Notes: a model not told the origin generated them from the letters alone. A DNA stretch of 46,585 nt from Chryseobacterium gleum (GCA_945897755.1 CAMDGH010000010.1:1-46585); one strand, 5' to 3'; counted from the first letter of the stretch, positions 14,321-23,830 are shown. Numbers and translations: made by a program.

Positions 14321-17300
14321 CTAGTTTTTTGTGTCAATTTTTTTATCTAAATCAATCAACAATGGAGTCGCAATACATAAAGAAGAGTATGTACCAACTA
14401 CAACTCCAATCATTAATGCAAAAACAAAACCTTTAATCGCCAAACCACCAAAAATAAAGATAACTAATAAAACTAAGAATGTGGTCATCGAAGTATTAAT
14501 TGTTCTTGATAGAGTGGAGTTTAATGCTTCATTAATTTGAGATTTGTGCGTTGATTTTGATCCAAAACTTAAGTTCTCTCTAATTCTATCGAAAACGATT
14601 ACAGTATCATTTATCGAGTATCCAATTACAGTTAAAATAGCAGCTACGAATGCTTGATCTAACTCCATAGTGAAAGGTAATATTCCATTAAATAAAGAAA
14701 ACGATGATAAAACAAGGATTACGTCATGAAACAAAGCGAGTATTGCACTTGAAGAGAATCCCCAATTTCCAAAACGGAAACGAATGTAGATATACATAAT
14801 AATTAGGGATAATAATACAGTAATAAAAGCGGAAGAAATTAATTCTTTTGAAACAGAAGCCGAAACACTTCTTGTTTCTAACACTTTATGTTTCCCTAAT
14901 TTAGAAGAACATGCATTTAATCCTTCTTCAAGTTTTTGATTAACCTCTGAATTCGCGTTTTGTGATGCAAGTTTATAATTTGTTGTTATATCAACATTAT
15001 ACGAATTTGCTTTTGTTTTAATCTCAATTGAAGACGGTCTTCCGTTCTCAGTAAATACTTTTGTTAGATTTCCACGAATCAATTCAATATCTGCAGGTTT
15101 TTCAAATGAAACACTAAATGTTCTTCCTCCAGAAAATTCTACACTTGGCTTTAACCCTCTAGTTACTAAAGAACTTATTCCTACTATAATACAAATCCCA
15201 GAAATGATGTAATACAGTTTTCGTTTACCTACAAAATCAATGTTGATTTTTTTAAAAGCACCTTTTGTAAATGAAGTTGTAAAACTTAATTCTTTTCCTT
15301 TTCCAATCCAATTTTGGATGATCAAACGAGAAATAACTACAGCGGCAAAAACGGAAGTGAAAATACCAATAATCAATGTTGTAGCAAAAGATTCAATTGG
15401 ACCTGATCCAAATACCTTTAAAACAATTGCTGTCAACAATGTAGTCACATTGGCATCAATAATAGAAGATAAGGCTTTTGAGAACCCGATTTCGACAGCT
15501 GCTACTGTACTAATTCCTTTTTCCTTTTCCTCTCTAATACGTTCGAATATTAACACATTTGCATCAACAGCCATACCAATTGTAAGGACAATTCCGGCCA
15601 TACCAGCGAGAGTTAAAACGGCTCCAAAAGAGGCAAGTGTTCCGAATATAAAAATAATGTTAGCAATCAAAGCGATATCTGCAATTACACCTGCTTTTCC
15701 ATAAAAGAAAATCATGTATATAAAAACGATTACTAAAGCTAAACCAAAAGACACCAAACCCGCCTTTGTATTTTCAGTACCAATTGTAGGTCCTACTTTT
15801 GTTTGCTCTTTTATCACACAAGGAGCAGGAAGCGCACCACCATTTAATAAGCCAGCAAGATCTTCTGCTTCCTCAATTGAAAAACTTCCAGATATTTGAG
15901 TATTTCCTCCTGTAATCGCCTCATTCACTCGAGGAGCAGAGTAAACTACATCATCCATTGTGATTGCAACAAACTTATTCACATTATCAGAAGTCATCTG
16001 AGCCCATTTATCTGAACCTTCTACAGTCATAGTCAAATCAACTGTAACAGCGCCTGAATTTTGATCCAATCCTTTTGATGCATTTTTCACATCCTTTCCA
16101 CCAACAATTGCTTTTCCAGACTCAGGAAACTTAACAGCGTATAAAACATATTTAGTTTCCTTTGAATTAGCAGCAATCTTTTCTGGATTAGCAGACCACA
16201 TAAACTTTAAATCTTCAGGAAAAAGTGAAACGATGTCTTTTCTGCGAATTATTTTATCTACTTTTTCTTTATCTTCTAGTGAAACGTAACCTATTGATAC
16301 AGATCCTCCATCTTTTAATAAAGCATCTAATCCTTTGGAATCAGTTGTGTTAAAATCCAGTATTTTTTTTGGAATTGCTTTTTTAACAGAATCTTTGAGA
16401 GGATTTAAACTATCATTCACTGAAATGGAGTCAGTGCTTTTTTCAATATTAATTTCATCCACTTCCTCTTGAAGCGATATTTGATTTGCCTGAGTAAGCA
16501 TTAATTGAATATCTTCTTTTACATATGTTTCAAAAAACTGAAGGTTAGCTGTTGATTGTAGTTTTTGAGCAACAGTTACCTCGTCTTGAACACCCGGTAA
16601 TTCAATATATAACCTATTGTTTGAAGGATCTTTTTGAATGTTTGGTTGAGCAACACCAAATTGGTTAATTCTTTTATTCATGATTTGTTCAACACCCTCC
16701 ATTGAACTTGCAATTTTCGCTTTTAAGAACGAAACAACTTGAGAATTAGATGAGTTTTTTGACAATTCTTCAATTTCAGTAATCGCTAACTCCCTAACCA
16801 GTAAAGAAGACCCATTTTGTTTTTTAAATTCCTTAACGAAAAGATCTATAAAATCACCCCCACTATTTAAATGAGTGAATAATGCTTTATCAAACGGTTT
16901 TTTAAATTTCGAATCTCTTGGATTACGAGCGAAACTTTTAACTAACTCAGGAACAGATATCTCTAAGGTGACACTCATACCTCCTACCAAGTCTAATCCA
17001 AAAGCTAGTGATCTATTTTTGACTTCTTGGAAATTAGAACCTATAATAGGATATACTTTATCTAAAGATTTTTCTTTCAGTATTTGATTTACATATGCAG
17101 ATTTAGCTAAATCATAAGCTTCCGGTTGACTAAAGTCTACCTCAGTTCCATTTGGAAGAATTGCAATTCCTTTGTTTTTATTCGCTTCTTTTTTAAGATC
17201 TTGAACTCTAAAAACAGCTTCTTTTTCAGCTTTTTTCTCAACACTTGTTGAAACCCAAGTAAATGACAACTGATAAACACAAACGGCAGACAACAAAATT

Positions 17301-17332
17301 GTCAAAAACCAAAAAAAACTTTTGTTACGCAT
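14321..17332 (-). CDS. secDF: Protein translocase SecDF fusion
   Basis: The 1003-residue protein fuses SecD (about residues 1-640) and SecF (about 690-1003). These inner-membrane proteins use the proton-motive force to help the Sec translocon release secreted proteins. Visible SecD motifs are FGLDLVGGMSVTLE, MNKRINQFGVAQPNIQ, LYIELPGVQD and the membrane motif GMAVDANVLIFERIREE. SecF motifs are VEFSGGRTFSV and GYSINDTVIVFDRIREN. Hydrophobic segments are placed as for a 12-span protein. A long periplasmic insertion (about residues 270-400) is normal for Bacteroidota. It is likely a single transcript, with a promoter at 17366-17396. Confidence 0.97.
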   Translation of the reverse strand: MRNKSFFWFLTILLSAVCVYQLSFTWVSTSVEKKAEKEAVFRVQDLKKEANKNKGIAILPNGTEVDFSQPEAYDLAKSAYVNQILKEKSLDKVYPIIGSNFQEVKNRSLAFGLDLVGGMSVTLEISVPELVKSFARNPRDSKFKKPFDKALFTHLNSGGDFIDLFVKEFKKQNGSSLLVRELAITEIEELSKNSSNSQVVSFLKAKIASSMEGVEQIMNKRINQFGVAQPNIQKDPSNNRLYIELPGVQDEVTVAQKLQSTANLQFFETYVKEDIQLMLTQANQISLQEEVDEINIEKSTDSISVNDSLNPLKDSVKKAIPKKILDFNTTDSKGLDALLKDGGSVSIGYVSLEDKEKVDKIIRRKDIVSLFPEDLKFMWSANPEKIAANSKETKYVLYAVKFPESGKAIVGGKDVKNASKGLDQNSGAVTVDLTMTVEGSDKWAQMTSDNVNKFVAITMDDVVYSAPRVNEAITGGNTQISGSFSIEEAEDLAGLLNGGALPAPCVIKEQTKVGPTIGTENTKAGLVSFGLALVIVFIYMIFFYGKAGVIADIALIANIIFIFGTLASFGAVLTLAGMAGIVLTIGMAVDANVLIFERIREEKEKGISTVAAVEIGFSKALSSIIDANVTTLLTAIVLKVFGSGPIESFATTLIIGIFTSVFAAVVISRLIIQNWIGKGKELSFTTSFTKGAFKKINIDFVGKRKLYYIISGICIIVGISSLVTRGLKPSVEFSGGRTFSVSFEKPADIELIRGNLTKVFTENGRPSSIEIKTKANSYNVDITTNYKLASQNANSEVNQKLEEGLNACSSKLGKHKVLETRSVSASVSKELISSAFITVLLSLIIMYIYIRFRFGNWGFSSSAILALFHDVILVLSSFSLFNGILPFTMELDQAFVAAILTVIGYSINDTVIVFDRIRENLSFGSKSTHKSQINEALNSTLSRTINTSMTTFLVLLVIFIFGGLAIKGFVFALMIGVVVGTYSSLCIATPLLIDLDKKIDTKN

Positions 17333-17365
17333 CCTTTTTTTATTAATTCATTAAAATTTAATTCG

Positions 17366-17396
17366 CAAATATAGGTTAATGATTTATCAATATCAA
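17366..17396 (-). promoter_or_regulatory. Candidate promoter of secDF
   Basis: On the minus strand TTG (17394-17396) is followed after 20 bases by TATATTTG (17366-17373), matching the Bacteroidota -33/-7 pattern. The -7 box is 34 bases before the start codon. Confidence 0.55.
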
Positions 17397-17459
17397 TCAA
17401 AAAAAGTAAAATTAACAGATATATAACAAATAAAAATTACTTACTAATCAATAAAATTA

Positions 17460-18134
17460 CTATTTGATTAGTTCGTAAAAAATTTCATCCCCTTTTACAA
17501 TAGATAAAGTATCAAAATTAGAAATCACTAGATTTTTCATAGCGCTATAAACCAATCCTTTACCTTTAGAATATACCGCTATCTTTTTTCTAAAATCAAT
17601 CATTGAGCTAACGATTTTTGATTTTACAAATATCGTTGAATCAAATTTCATTGCATTTAATGTAAATGGCTTATGAATTGCGCTTATAATTAATTGATTG
17701 TATCCTAAGTTGTTTAACCTATTTTCATCCCAATCAGCATCTTCTTTTAATGGAAGTTTTATTTTAATCAATGGAATATTCTCTTCTACAATAACAAATT
17801 GATTATCTAAAATATAGGAATACCAAACATCTGACAATTGATAATCTCCATTTTTAAAAATATACCTATAAAAATGATGCGACACCCCTTTAGATAAAGA
17901 AGTAAAGGTATCTCCAACAATTGTTTTCAACTTGTACTTCAATGTATCATGAACCCCAACTTTTTCATCATGATGAATCTCAGTAACATTATACTCCATT
18001 GAACTTCCCTTATGAATTCCTAGATAGTCATAAAATTCAACATCTTCAATTATCGGTTTTATGGTCTTAATGTTTTTTTGACAAGAAAGAAAAATAAGAA
18101 CTGAAAAGAATAAAAGAACTTTTAACACTCGCAT
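17460..18134 (-). CDS. Hypothetical lipoprotein
   Basis: The 224-residue product begins with a lipoprotein signal peptide (VLLFFSVLIFLSCQKN), with the lipobox LSC at residues 17-19 and cleavage before C18 or so. The mature part has alternating strands (SSMEYNVTEIHHDEKVGVH, HFYRYIFKNGDYQLSD, KGLVYSAMKNLVISNFDTL) that suggest a beta-rich fold. No enzymatic motif is visible. It is the last gene of a tight cluster: it begins 5 bases after the HAD phosphatase, itself 2 bases after a glycosyltransferase. It probably sits at the periplasmic or outer-membrane surface. Family not recognised. Confidence 0.75.
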   Translation of the reverse strand: MRVLKVLLFFSVLIFLSCQKNIKTIKPIIEDVEFYDYLGIHKGSSMEYNVTEIHHDEKVGVHDTLKYKLKTIVGDTFTSLSKGVSHHFYRYIFKNGDYQLSDVWYSYILDNQFVIVEENIPLIKIKLPLKEDADWDENRLNNLGYNQLIISAIHKPFTLNAMKFDSTIFVKSKIVSSMIDFRKKIAVYSKGKGLVYSAMKNLVISNFDTLSIVKGDEIFYELIK

Positions 18135-18139
18135 GAATC

Positions 18140-18682
18140 TTACAATTTAATTTTTTGCGCAAATTCAAGGATTGAATTTACATAATCATCTGGATTTATC
18201 CGAGTGATTTCATCACTTTTAACTAGTACCGTCTTCATGCCTAGATTTTTCCCAAACAAGATATCAGAATCAGTATCTCCAATCATAATCGATTTTTCAT
18301 AATCGATTTCAGGAAATTTACTTTTAGCTAAGTTTGCCATGTAAGGATTTGGCTTTCTATCTCCTTTATCTTCTATTTTTAGAGAGGTAGCGGAAAATAC
18401 ACAATCAATCTTCCCATTACATTTTTCAATTTCACTTACCATAAACGCATGAATATCATTTAACTCATTTATTGAAATGATACCTTTTCCAACACATTGT
18501 TGATTTGTAACAACTATAATCCTAGCAAATAAATATGAGCATATAGCAATGGCTTCTTTTACTCCTGGAAGAAAAGAAAAAGAACCGATAGATGTTATAT
18601 ATCCATCATAATTACGAGCATTAATTACACCATCTCTATCCAAAAAAAGAGTCCAATCATTTGATATTGATTTATACCACAT
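18140..18682 (-). CDS. HAD-IIIA family phosphatase (GmhB/HisB-N-like)
   Basis: The 180-residue protein carries the HAD motifs in order: FLDRDGVIN (residues 12-20, two catalytic aspartates), VVTNQQCVGKG (motif II threonine), DRKPNPYM (lysine of motif III) and IGDTDSDILFGKN (motif IV). This arrangement is that of D-glycero-D-manno-heptose-1,7-bisphosphate phosphatase and histidinol phosphatase. The zinc-binding cysteine cluster of GmhB is not evident; cysteines are scattered. Substrate therefore remains open, with a sugar phosphate likely given the adjacent glycosyltransferase. Confidence 0.85.
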   Translation of the reverse strand: MWYKSISNDWTLFLDRDGVINARNYDGYITSIGSFSFLPGVKEAIAICSYLFARIIVVTNQQCVGKGIISINELNDIHAFMVSEIEKCNGKIDCVFSATSLKIEDKGDRKPNPYMANLAKSKFPEIDYEKSIMIGDTDSDILFGKNLGMKTVLVKSDEITRINPDDYVNSILEFAQKIKL

Positions 18683-18684
18683 GA

Positions 18685-19635
18685 TTATATTTCTTTCTCA
18701 ATAAGGTATTGATTTCTTGTTGATGAATTTCTTCCAATTAATTCTGCAATGAATCCTGCTAAAAAGAATTGAACACCTAACACCATACAAAACAAGGTCA
18801 ACAAAAACTCTGTTCGGTCAACTAATAATCTTGCATTTTTATGTAAAAACAATTTATCTACAATAAGGTAAAAAGCAAAAGAAAATCCGATAGCAAAAAG
18901 CAACATTCCTAAAGCACCAAACAAATGCATCGGTTTCTTTCCAAACCGTCCCATAAAGACCACCGAAATAAGATCTAAAGGTCCATTAATAAATCGATTT
19001 AATCCAAATTTTGTAACACCAAATTTTCGTGCTTGATGTACAACAACTTTTTCACCAATATTAGTGAATCCTGCAAATTTGGCTAAAACGGGGATATACC
19101 GATGCATATCGCCGTATATCTCAATACTTTTAATGACATCATTTTTATACGATTTCAATCCACAATTAAAGTCATGTAATTGAATACCTGTTAATTTTCG
19201 TGCAGTCCAATTGTATAAACGTGTAGGAATTGTTTTCGATAATGGATCATGACGTTTCTTTTTCCAGCCTGAAACAACATCAAAATCTTTATCAATAATC
19301 ATATCTATCAATGAAGGAATCTCATCAGGACTATCTTGTAAATCAGCATCCATGGTAATTACTACCCTCCCCTCTGCTTTTTCAAAACCCTTTTGAAGAG
19401 CAGCAGATTTACCGTAATTTCGTTGAAACTTAATCCCTTTCACATTAGAATCATGAATTGATAATTCGTTAATTACCTTCCAGCTTTGATCCTTACTTCC
19501 ATCATCAATAAAAATAATCTCGTATTTGTAGTTATTCTCATTCATAACATGAAGAATCCATTCATGCAATTCTGATAGTGACTCTTCCTCATTAAACAAT
19601 GGGATTACGATAGAAAGATCTAATTTATATTCCAC
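18685..19635 (-). CDS. Membrane-anchored family 2 glycosyltransferase (GtrB/DPM1-like)
   Basis: The 316-residue protein has a GT-A domain: SIVIPLFNEEESL (residues 9-21), IIFIDDGSKDQSW (residues 39-51), and the DADLQDSPDEIP metal-binding site. NYGKSAALQKGFEKA and CGLKSYKND are also typical. Two C-terminal membrane segments (about residues 236-260 and 280-305) match the GtrB/ArnC-type polyprenyl-phosphate glycosyltransferases, which move a sugar from a nucleotide to a lipid carrier at the inner membrane. It heads the cluster with the HAD phosphatase and a lipoprotein. Donor sugar unknown. Confidence 0.9.
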   Translation of the reverse strand: MEYKLDLSIVIPLFNEEESLSELHEWILHVMNENNYKYEIIFIDDGSKDQSWKVINELSIHDSNVKGIKFQRNYGKSAALQKGFEKAEGRVVITMDADLQDSPDEIPSLIDMIIDKDFDVVSGWKKKRHDPLSKTIPTRLYNWTARKLTGIQLHDFNCGLKSYKNDVIKSIEIYGDMHRYIPVLAKFAGFTNIGEKVVVHQARKFGVTKFGLNRFINGPLDLISVVFMGRFGKKPMHLFGALGMLLFAIGFSFAFYLIVDKLFLHKNARLLVDRTEFLLTLFCMVLGVQFFLAGFIAELIGRNSSTRNQYLIEKEI

Positions 19636-19654
19636 TAAAAAAAACCATTAATTA

Positions 19655-19765
19655 CTATAAATAAAAAATCATTGCTAATATAAACAAAATAACAATCACG
19701 AGATATTGCCAAACATCAAGAAAAAAAGGAGCTACTTTTTTTACAATTAGAATAAAATGATTCAT
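19655..19765 (-). CDS. Small single-span membrane protein (36 aa)
   Basis: An ATG at 19765 opens a 36-codon frame ending in TAG. It encodes MNHFILIVKKVAPFFLDVWQ followed by a hydrophobic run, YLVIVILFILAMIFYL. A cationic N terminus before one 16-20 residue span is the pattern of small membrane proteins. It lies 19 bases before the glycosyltransferase start on the same strand, so it could head that cluster. The only support is the frame, position and composition. It explains most of gap 19636-19851. Confidence 0.45.
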   Translation of the reverse strand: MNHFILIVKKVAPFFLDVWQYLVIVILFILAMIFYL

Positions 19766-19851
19766 AAAAACAAACTTACTATAAATTTAGATTGAAAATA
19801 AATCTTTCTTTTAATAAAATTAGTCTGATCTAAAAAGTATAAGACTAACTC

Positions 19852-20721
19852 TTAAACTATGTTATAGTTTTTATACCTCAAATCAATGTTTAATGTTTTT
19901 TTCAATGCTATTTTGAAGTAGTCTTTAAATGATCGTTTGTTGTTTTTTAAATCATAATTAAAACTCCAATCTGCATTCATAATTCTATTTTTCATAACAA
20001 GAGGATGAGTTTCTTGAAATAATGATAATTCACAAACGTTAGCATGGTAGTCAAAAATACGATCTGATCCTACATTAGTTTCTAGCCATTCATCATTATG
20101 CCACATTTTATGAAATGAGAGTTGCTTATCTTGCATTTTAACAGGGGGTTTTACCCATCCATAATGAAATACAGAGGCATCAACCTTCTTTACATTTAAT
20201 TTATTGTTAGGATATTTTCTAAATCCTTGCGCATCTCTGTATGAAAAAATTTCAGAATTTACCCTTACAATCCTTATTTCATCTTGATACCAATTTAATG
20301 ATGAGCCAATATATTGGTATGATCCATAAAAATGAAGGTAATCAAAAAGCAAGCCATCAACATTCTTATCAGAAACAAATTTATGCATTGAATTCAAGAT
20401 GTTTTCATGGTATTTTTCATGAATGACCTCATCTCCTTGAATGTAAAAAGCCCAATCAGCATCTTTAGGAATAGCCGCATACGCCTTATCTGTTTCCAAG
20501 GCTAGAGTCCTCCCTCCTTCCCTTAAATCATCGTCCCAAACTGTTTCAATAATCTTTACTTTAGGGTCTATACTTTTAATCAGTTGCATCGTATCGTCTT
20601 CTGAATCTCCTACAGCAACAATTATCTCATCACACAAGGGCAGAATTGATTTAATCGCCTCAACAATTGGATAATCAAATTTTATAGCATTTCGAATAAA
20701 CGTAAAACCGTATACTTTCAT
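19852..20721 (-). CDS. Family 2 glycosyltransferase
   Basis: The 289-residue soluble protein starts with VYGFTFIRNAIKFDYP, then CDEIIVAVGDSEDDT and DPKVKIIET, the first strands of a GT-A fold. ADWAFYIQGDEVIHE (about residues 88-102) contains the acidic metal-binding region, and FRKYPNNKL plus FHYGWVKPP follow. It resembles the WaaE/KdtX-like group of lipopolysaccharide glycosyltransferases but is not specific enough to name. It ends 86 bases before the small membrane ORF. It probably acts at the cytoplasmic face in envelope polysaccharide synthesis. Confidence 0.85.
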   Translation of the reverse strand: MKVYGFTFIRNAIKFDYPIVEAIKSILPLCDEIIVAVGDSEDDTMQLIKSIDPKVKIIETVWDDDLREGGRTLALETDKAYAAIPKDADWAFYIQGDEVIHEKYHENILNSMHKFVSDKNVDGLLFDYLHFYGSYQYIGSSLNWYQDEIRIVRVNSEIFSYRDAQGFRKYPNNKLNVKKVDASVFHYGWVKPPVKMQDKQLSFHKMWHNDEWLETNVGSDRIFDYHANVCELSLFQETHPLVMKNRIMNADWSFNYDLKNNKRSFKDYFKIALKKTLNIDLRYKNYNIV

Positions 20722-20771
20722 ATTATTACTTACTGAAATTAGTGATAATCTCGCTTAAAAATAGTTGGTAA

Positions 20772-21452
20772 TTATAGTGAATTGTCGCTTGCAAATAAAA
20801 ACTTGTTAGGGCTAACAATTTGAGTTTTTACAGCATACATTACAATTCCAGCGGTGTTTTTAACTCCTAACTTGGACATGATGTTTTTTCGATGTGTATT
20901 TACAGTATGATTACTCAAAAATAAATTCTCAGCAATTTGGATATTTGTTTGTCCTTCAGCGATATGCTTAATAATTTCATTTTCACGTTCTGATAAAATT
21001 ACAGGCAGGCATGAAAACGAATCAAAATCAATACCATTTATATCAATATTTGCTCGTTGAATGGTATCTAACAATTGACCACAAAAGAACTTATTCCCAA
21101 CATATGTTTCTAGAATTGCATTGATGATTTCTGAGATATCACAATCTTTCTTGACGTAACTTTTAACTCCACCTCTCAATGCGTCTACTAATGTTTGAGC
21201 GCTTTGCTCAGGGGTAATCGCAACAAACTTCACAGAAGGAAAACGTGAAATAATAAAGGGAACTATATCAATTGAATAGCCAGAAGATGTGTAATCAATC
21301 AACACGATATCTACATCAAAATTGGAAACTAAATCTACTAATTCATCATTATCTTTGGCTTCTCCAACAATTTGAACCTTCGACTGAGAATTCAAAATTG
21401 TTCTTAACCCTATTCGAATTAATTCATTACTATCAGCGAGTATAACTTTCAT
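20772..21452 (-). CDS. NarL/FixJ-type response regulator
   Basis: The 226-residue protein has a receiver domain (residues 1-118) and a LuxR-type HTH (about 152-212: LSERENEIIKHIAEGQTNIQ and LFLSNHTVNTHRKNIMSKLG). In the receiver the phospho-acceptor is D53 (VLIDYTS), with T80 (VAIT) and K101 (YVKK) in place. The acidic pair reads ADSNE (D7, S8), where the second acidic residue is more usually aspartate; this could weaken magnesium-dependent phosphorylation. No sensor kinase gene is adjacent, so it is an orphan in this window. It has a well-formed promoter at 21478-21508. Confidence 0.93.
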   Translation of the reverse strand: MKVILADSNELIRIGLRTILNSQSKVQIVGEAKDNDELVDLVSNFDVDIVLIDYTSSGYSIDIVPFIISRFPSVKFVAITPEQSAQTLVDALRGGVKSYVKKDCDISEIINAILETYVGNKFFCGQLLDTIQRANIDINGIDFDSFSCLPVILSERENEIIKHIAEGQTNIQIAENLFLSNHTVNTHRKNIMSKLGVKNTAGIVMYAVKTQIVSPNKFLFASDNSL

Positions 21453-21477
21453 TTAGAATAAATTCATTTACTTACTA

Positions 21478-21508
21478 CAAATGTATTGAAATTAAACACA
21501 TTTTCAAA
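21478..21508 (-). promoter_or_regulatory. Promoter of the response regulator
   Basis: On the minus strand TTTG (21505-21508), a 19-base spacer and TACATTTG (21478-21485) make a full Bacteroidota -33/-7 promoter. The -7 box lies 26 bases before the start codon. Confidence 0.65.
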
Positions 21509-21567
21509 CCAATGAAAGACATAATGATTTCAAAATAAAAAATGATTAACGTATTTAAAACCAAAAA

Positions 21568-21597
21568 AGACAGGATGATTAAAGAATCACCCTGTCT
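21568..21597 (-). terminator. Terminator of the type III glutamine synthetase gene
   Basis: AGACAGGATGATT (21568-21580) pairs with AATCACCCTGTCT (21585-21597) apart from one A-C mismatch; the loop is AAAG. On the minus strand the stem is followed by TTTTT. It starts 22 bases after the gene's stop. Confidence 0.8.
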
Positions 21598-21618
21598 AAA
21601 AACAAATTGCTGTATCTT

Positions 21619-23802
21619 CTATTTGGTAAATAACATCTCTCTAAACTTCGGTAAAGGCCAAAGTTCATCTGAAACTAAAAGCTCAAGTTTATCTGAGTGA
21701 TAGCGAATATCATCAAAATAAACTTTTACTTTATCACAATATGCGATTGCTTTTTCCTCCATATTTTCAATTTTATTTACCATCTTTCGTTCTTCTAACA
21801 TTGTATCGGAAAGTGATTTTAATTTATTCAAATGGAATGAAAGTTTTTTAATAATCTGTAATTGAGATGATGAAGCATCACCCAATTCATTACCTAACAC
21901 TACTTGTAATCCTTGAACATTTTGAATTAATTTATTTTGGTATTCAATAACAGCTGGAATGATTTGATTTTGTGCAATCTCACCAATCAATCGAGCTTCA
22001 ATTTGAATTTTATGAATGTAATTTTCAAAATCAATTTCTTTTCGTGCTTCGATTTCTCTTTCAGTTAATACATTCAATCGTTCAAATAACTCAATCGTTG
22101 CTCTTTCAGTCCAAACACCCAAAGATCTTGGCGTATCTTTAAAATTATTTAATCCTCTTTCACGAGCCTCAGCAACCCATTCATCCCCATACCCATTCCC
22201 TTCAAAACGAATTTTTTTTGATGCTGTTATAAGGACTTGTAATTCTTTTAAAATAGCCTCATCTTTTGTATCTCCTTTATCAATGCGAGAATCTACTTCT
22301 ACCTTAAATTTAATCAATTGATCAGCCATAATCGTATTCAAGACAATCATCGCTGAAGCACAATTAGCTGAAGAACCAACCGCTCTAAATTCAAATTTAT
22401 TCCCAGTAAAAGCAAATGGAGAAGTCCTATTTCGATCGGTATTATCCAACATAATTTGAGGGATTTTACCGATATTTAATTTTAATTCAGTTTTATCTTC
22501 AGGAGTCATTTTCCCCGCCTTAACATTTCGCTCTAAATCATCTAACATTTCAGATAAATGAGACCCAATAAATGTGGAGATAATAGCTGGTGGTGCTTCA
22601 TTTGCACCTAGCCTATGATCATTGCTAGCAGAAGCGATACAAGCTCTTAACAAATCTGCATTATCATGAATTGCCTTAATGATATTTACAAAAAATGTAA
22701 GGAACTGTAAATTAGATTTTGGATTTTTTCCTGGTGCCAGTAAATTTACACCTGTGTTTGTCGATAGTGACCAATTATTGTGTTTCCCCGATCCATTTAC
22801 GCCTGAAAATGGCTTTTCATGCAATAGAATATGAAAATTATGATTTATTGCAATTTTCTCTAATAAGTCCATCAATAATAGATTGTGATCATTAGCTAGA
22901 TTGCACTCTTCAAAAATAGGAGCACATTCAAATTGATTTGGAGCAACCTCATTATGACGAGTAGTTACAGGGATTCCTAATCGGATTGCTTCTTGTTCAA
23001 AATCCCTCATGAAAGCCTCTACTCTTTCAGGAATAGATCCAAAATAATGATCATCTAACTGTTGGCCTTTCGCAGGTGCATGACCAAACAAAGCCCTTCC
23101 AGTCATCATAATGTCTTGACGCGCATTAAAAAATGCTTTATCTATTAAGAAATATTCTTGTTCCCAACCCAATGTAGCAATCACTTTATTGACATTTCTA
23201 TCAAAATATTGGCAGACATCAGTAGCAGCTTCATCAACAGCATGTAAAGCTTTAATCAAAGGCATTTTAAAATCTAAAGATTCACCAGTATATGAAATAA
23301 AAATAGTCGGTATACATAATGTTTTACCAATTATAAAAGCAGGAGATGATGGATCCCAAGCTGTATATCCTCTTGCTTCAAAGGTGTTTCTAATTCCGCC
23401 ATTAGGAAAAGAAGATGCATCAGGTTCTTGTTGAATTAATAAATCACCATCAAAACGCTCAATTGCTTTTCCAGGACCTACAGGTTTAAAAAAAGCATCG
23501 TGTTTTTCAGCAGTTGAACCTGTTAATGGTTGAAACCAATGAGTATAATGAGTAGCTCCTTTTGAAATAGACCAATCTTTCATTGCAGAAGCAACTTGAT
23601 CAGCTATTTTACGATCTAATGTAGTACCAGTCGAAATTGATTCGCTCATCATTTTGAACACATCACCTGGCAAAAAATCACGCATTGCATCTATGTGAAA
23701 TACATTTTCAGCGAATAAAGCTGAAATTTTACCATTATAATCTGAATGTTTTGGTTTACGATTTAAAACATCTTGATACGCTTGCTGTCTAATAGTTGCC
23801 AT
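21619..23802 (-). CDS. glnN: Glutamine synthetase type III
   Basis: The 727-residue protein is a GlnN-type glutamine synthetase, which makes glutamine from glutamate, ammonia and ATP in the cytoplasm as a dodecamer. Family signatures include GWEQEYFLIDKAFFNARQDI, TTRHNEVAPNQFECAPIFEE, NHNFHILLHEKPFSGVNGSG, KHNNWSLSTNTGVNLL, and NRTSPFAFTGNKFEFRAVGSS, and the C-terminal coiled-coil-like extension expected of type III. Length is typical (about 720-730). It is common in Bacteroidota as the main or nitrogen-limited enzyme. It has its own promoter candidate and terminator, so it is monocistronic. Confidence 0.97.
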   Translation of the reverse strand: MATIRQQAYQDVLNRKPKHSDYNGKISALFAENVFHIDAMRDFLPGDVFKMMSESISTGTTLDRKIADQVASAMKDWSISKGATHYTHWFQPLTGSTAEKHDAFFKPVGPGKAIERFDGDLLIQQEPDASSFPNGGIRNTFEARGYTAWDPSSPAFIIGKTLCIPTIFISYTGESLDFKMPLIKALHAVDEAATDVCQYFDRNVNKVIATLGWEQEYFLIDKAFFNARQDIMMTGRALFGHAPAKGQQLDDHYFGSIPERVEAFMRDFEQEAIRLGIPVTTRHNEVAPNQFECAPIFEECNLANDHNLLLMDLLEKIAINHNFHILLHEKPFSGVNGSGKHNNWSLSTNTGVNLLAPGKNPKSNLQFLTFFVNIIKAIHDNADLLRACIASASNDHRLGANEAPPAIISTFIGSHLSEMLDDLERNVKAGKMTPEDKTELKLNIGKIPQIMLDNTDRNRTSPFAFTGNKFEFRAVGSSANCASAMIVLNTIMADQLIKFKVEVDSRIDKGDTKDEAILKELQVLITASKKIRFEGNGYGDEWVAEARERGLNNFKDTPRSLGVWTERATIELFERLNVLTEREIEARKEIDFENYIHKIQIEARLIGEIAQNQIIPAVIEYQNKLIQNVQGLQVVLGNELGDASSSQLQIIKKLSFHLNKLKSLSDTMLEERKMVNKIENMEEKAIAYCDKVKVYFDDIRYHSDKLELLVSDELWPLPKFREMLFTK

Positions 23803-23822
23803 CTAATTTTAATTTTATTTGG

Positions 23823-23830
23823 CAAATATA
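23823..23830 (-). promoter_or_regulatory. Bacteroidota -7 box before glutamine synthetase
   Basis: TATATTTG on the minus strand, 20 bases before the start codon. TTTA rather than TTTG lies about 20 bases further upstream. A small CTAC/GTAG inverted repeat surrounds AGGGG at 23837-23849 just upstream; too short to call an operator. Confidence 0.4.

Noticed and set aside
14325-14346. TTTTTTGTGTCAATTTTTTTAT resemblance to the leader block
   Set aside because: It falls in the secDF 3' coding end, has GTGTCAA rather than GTGTCAC, and there is no downstream + strand gene.
14331-15899. Open frames of 61-154 codons on + inside secDF
   Set aside because: They are antisense shadows of a well-conserved gene and show no family motif.
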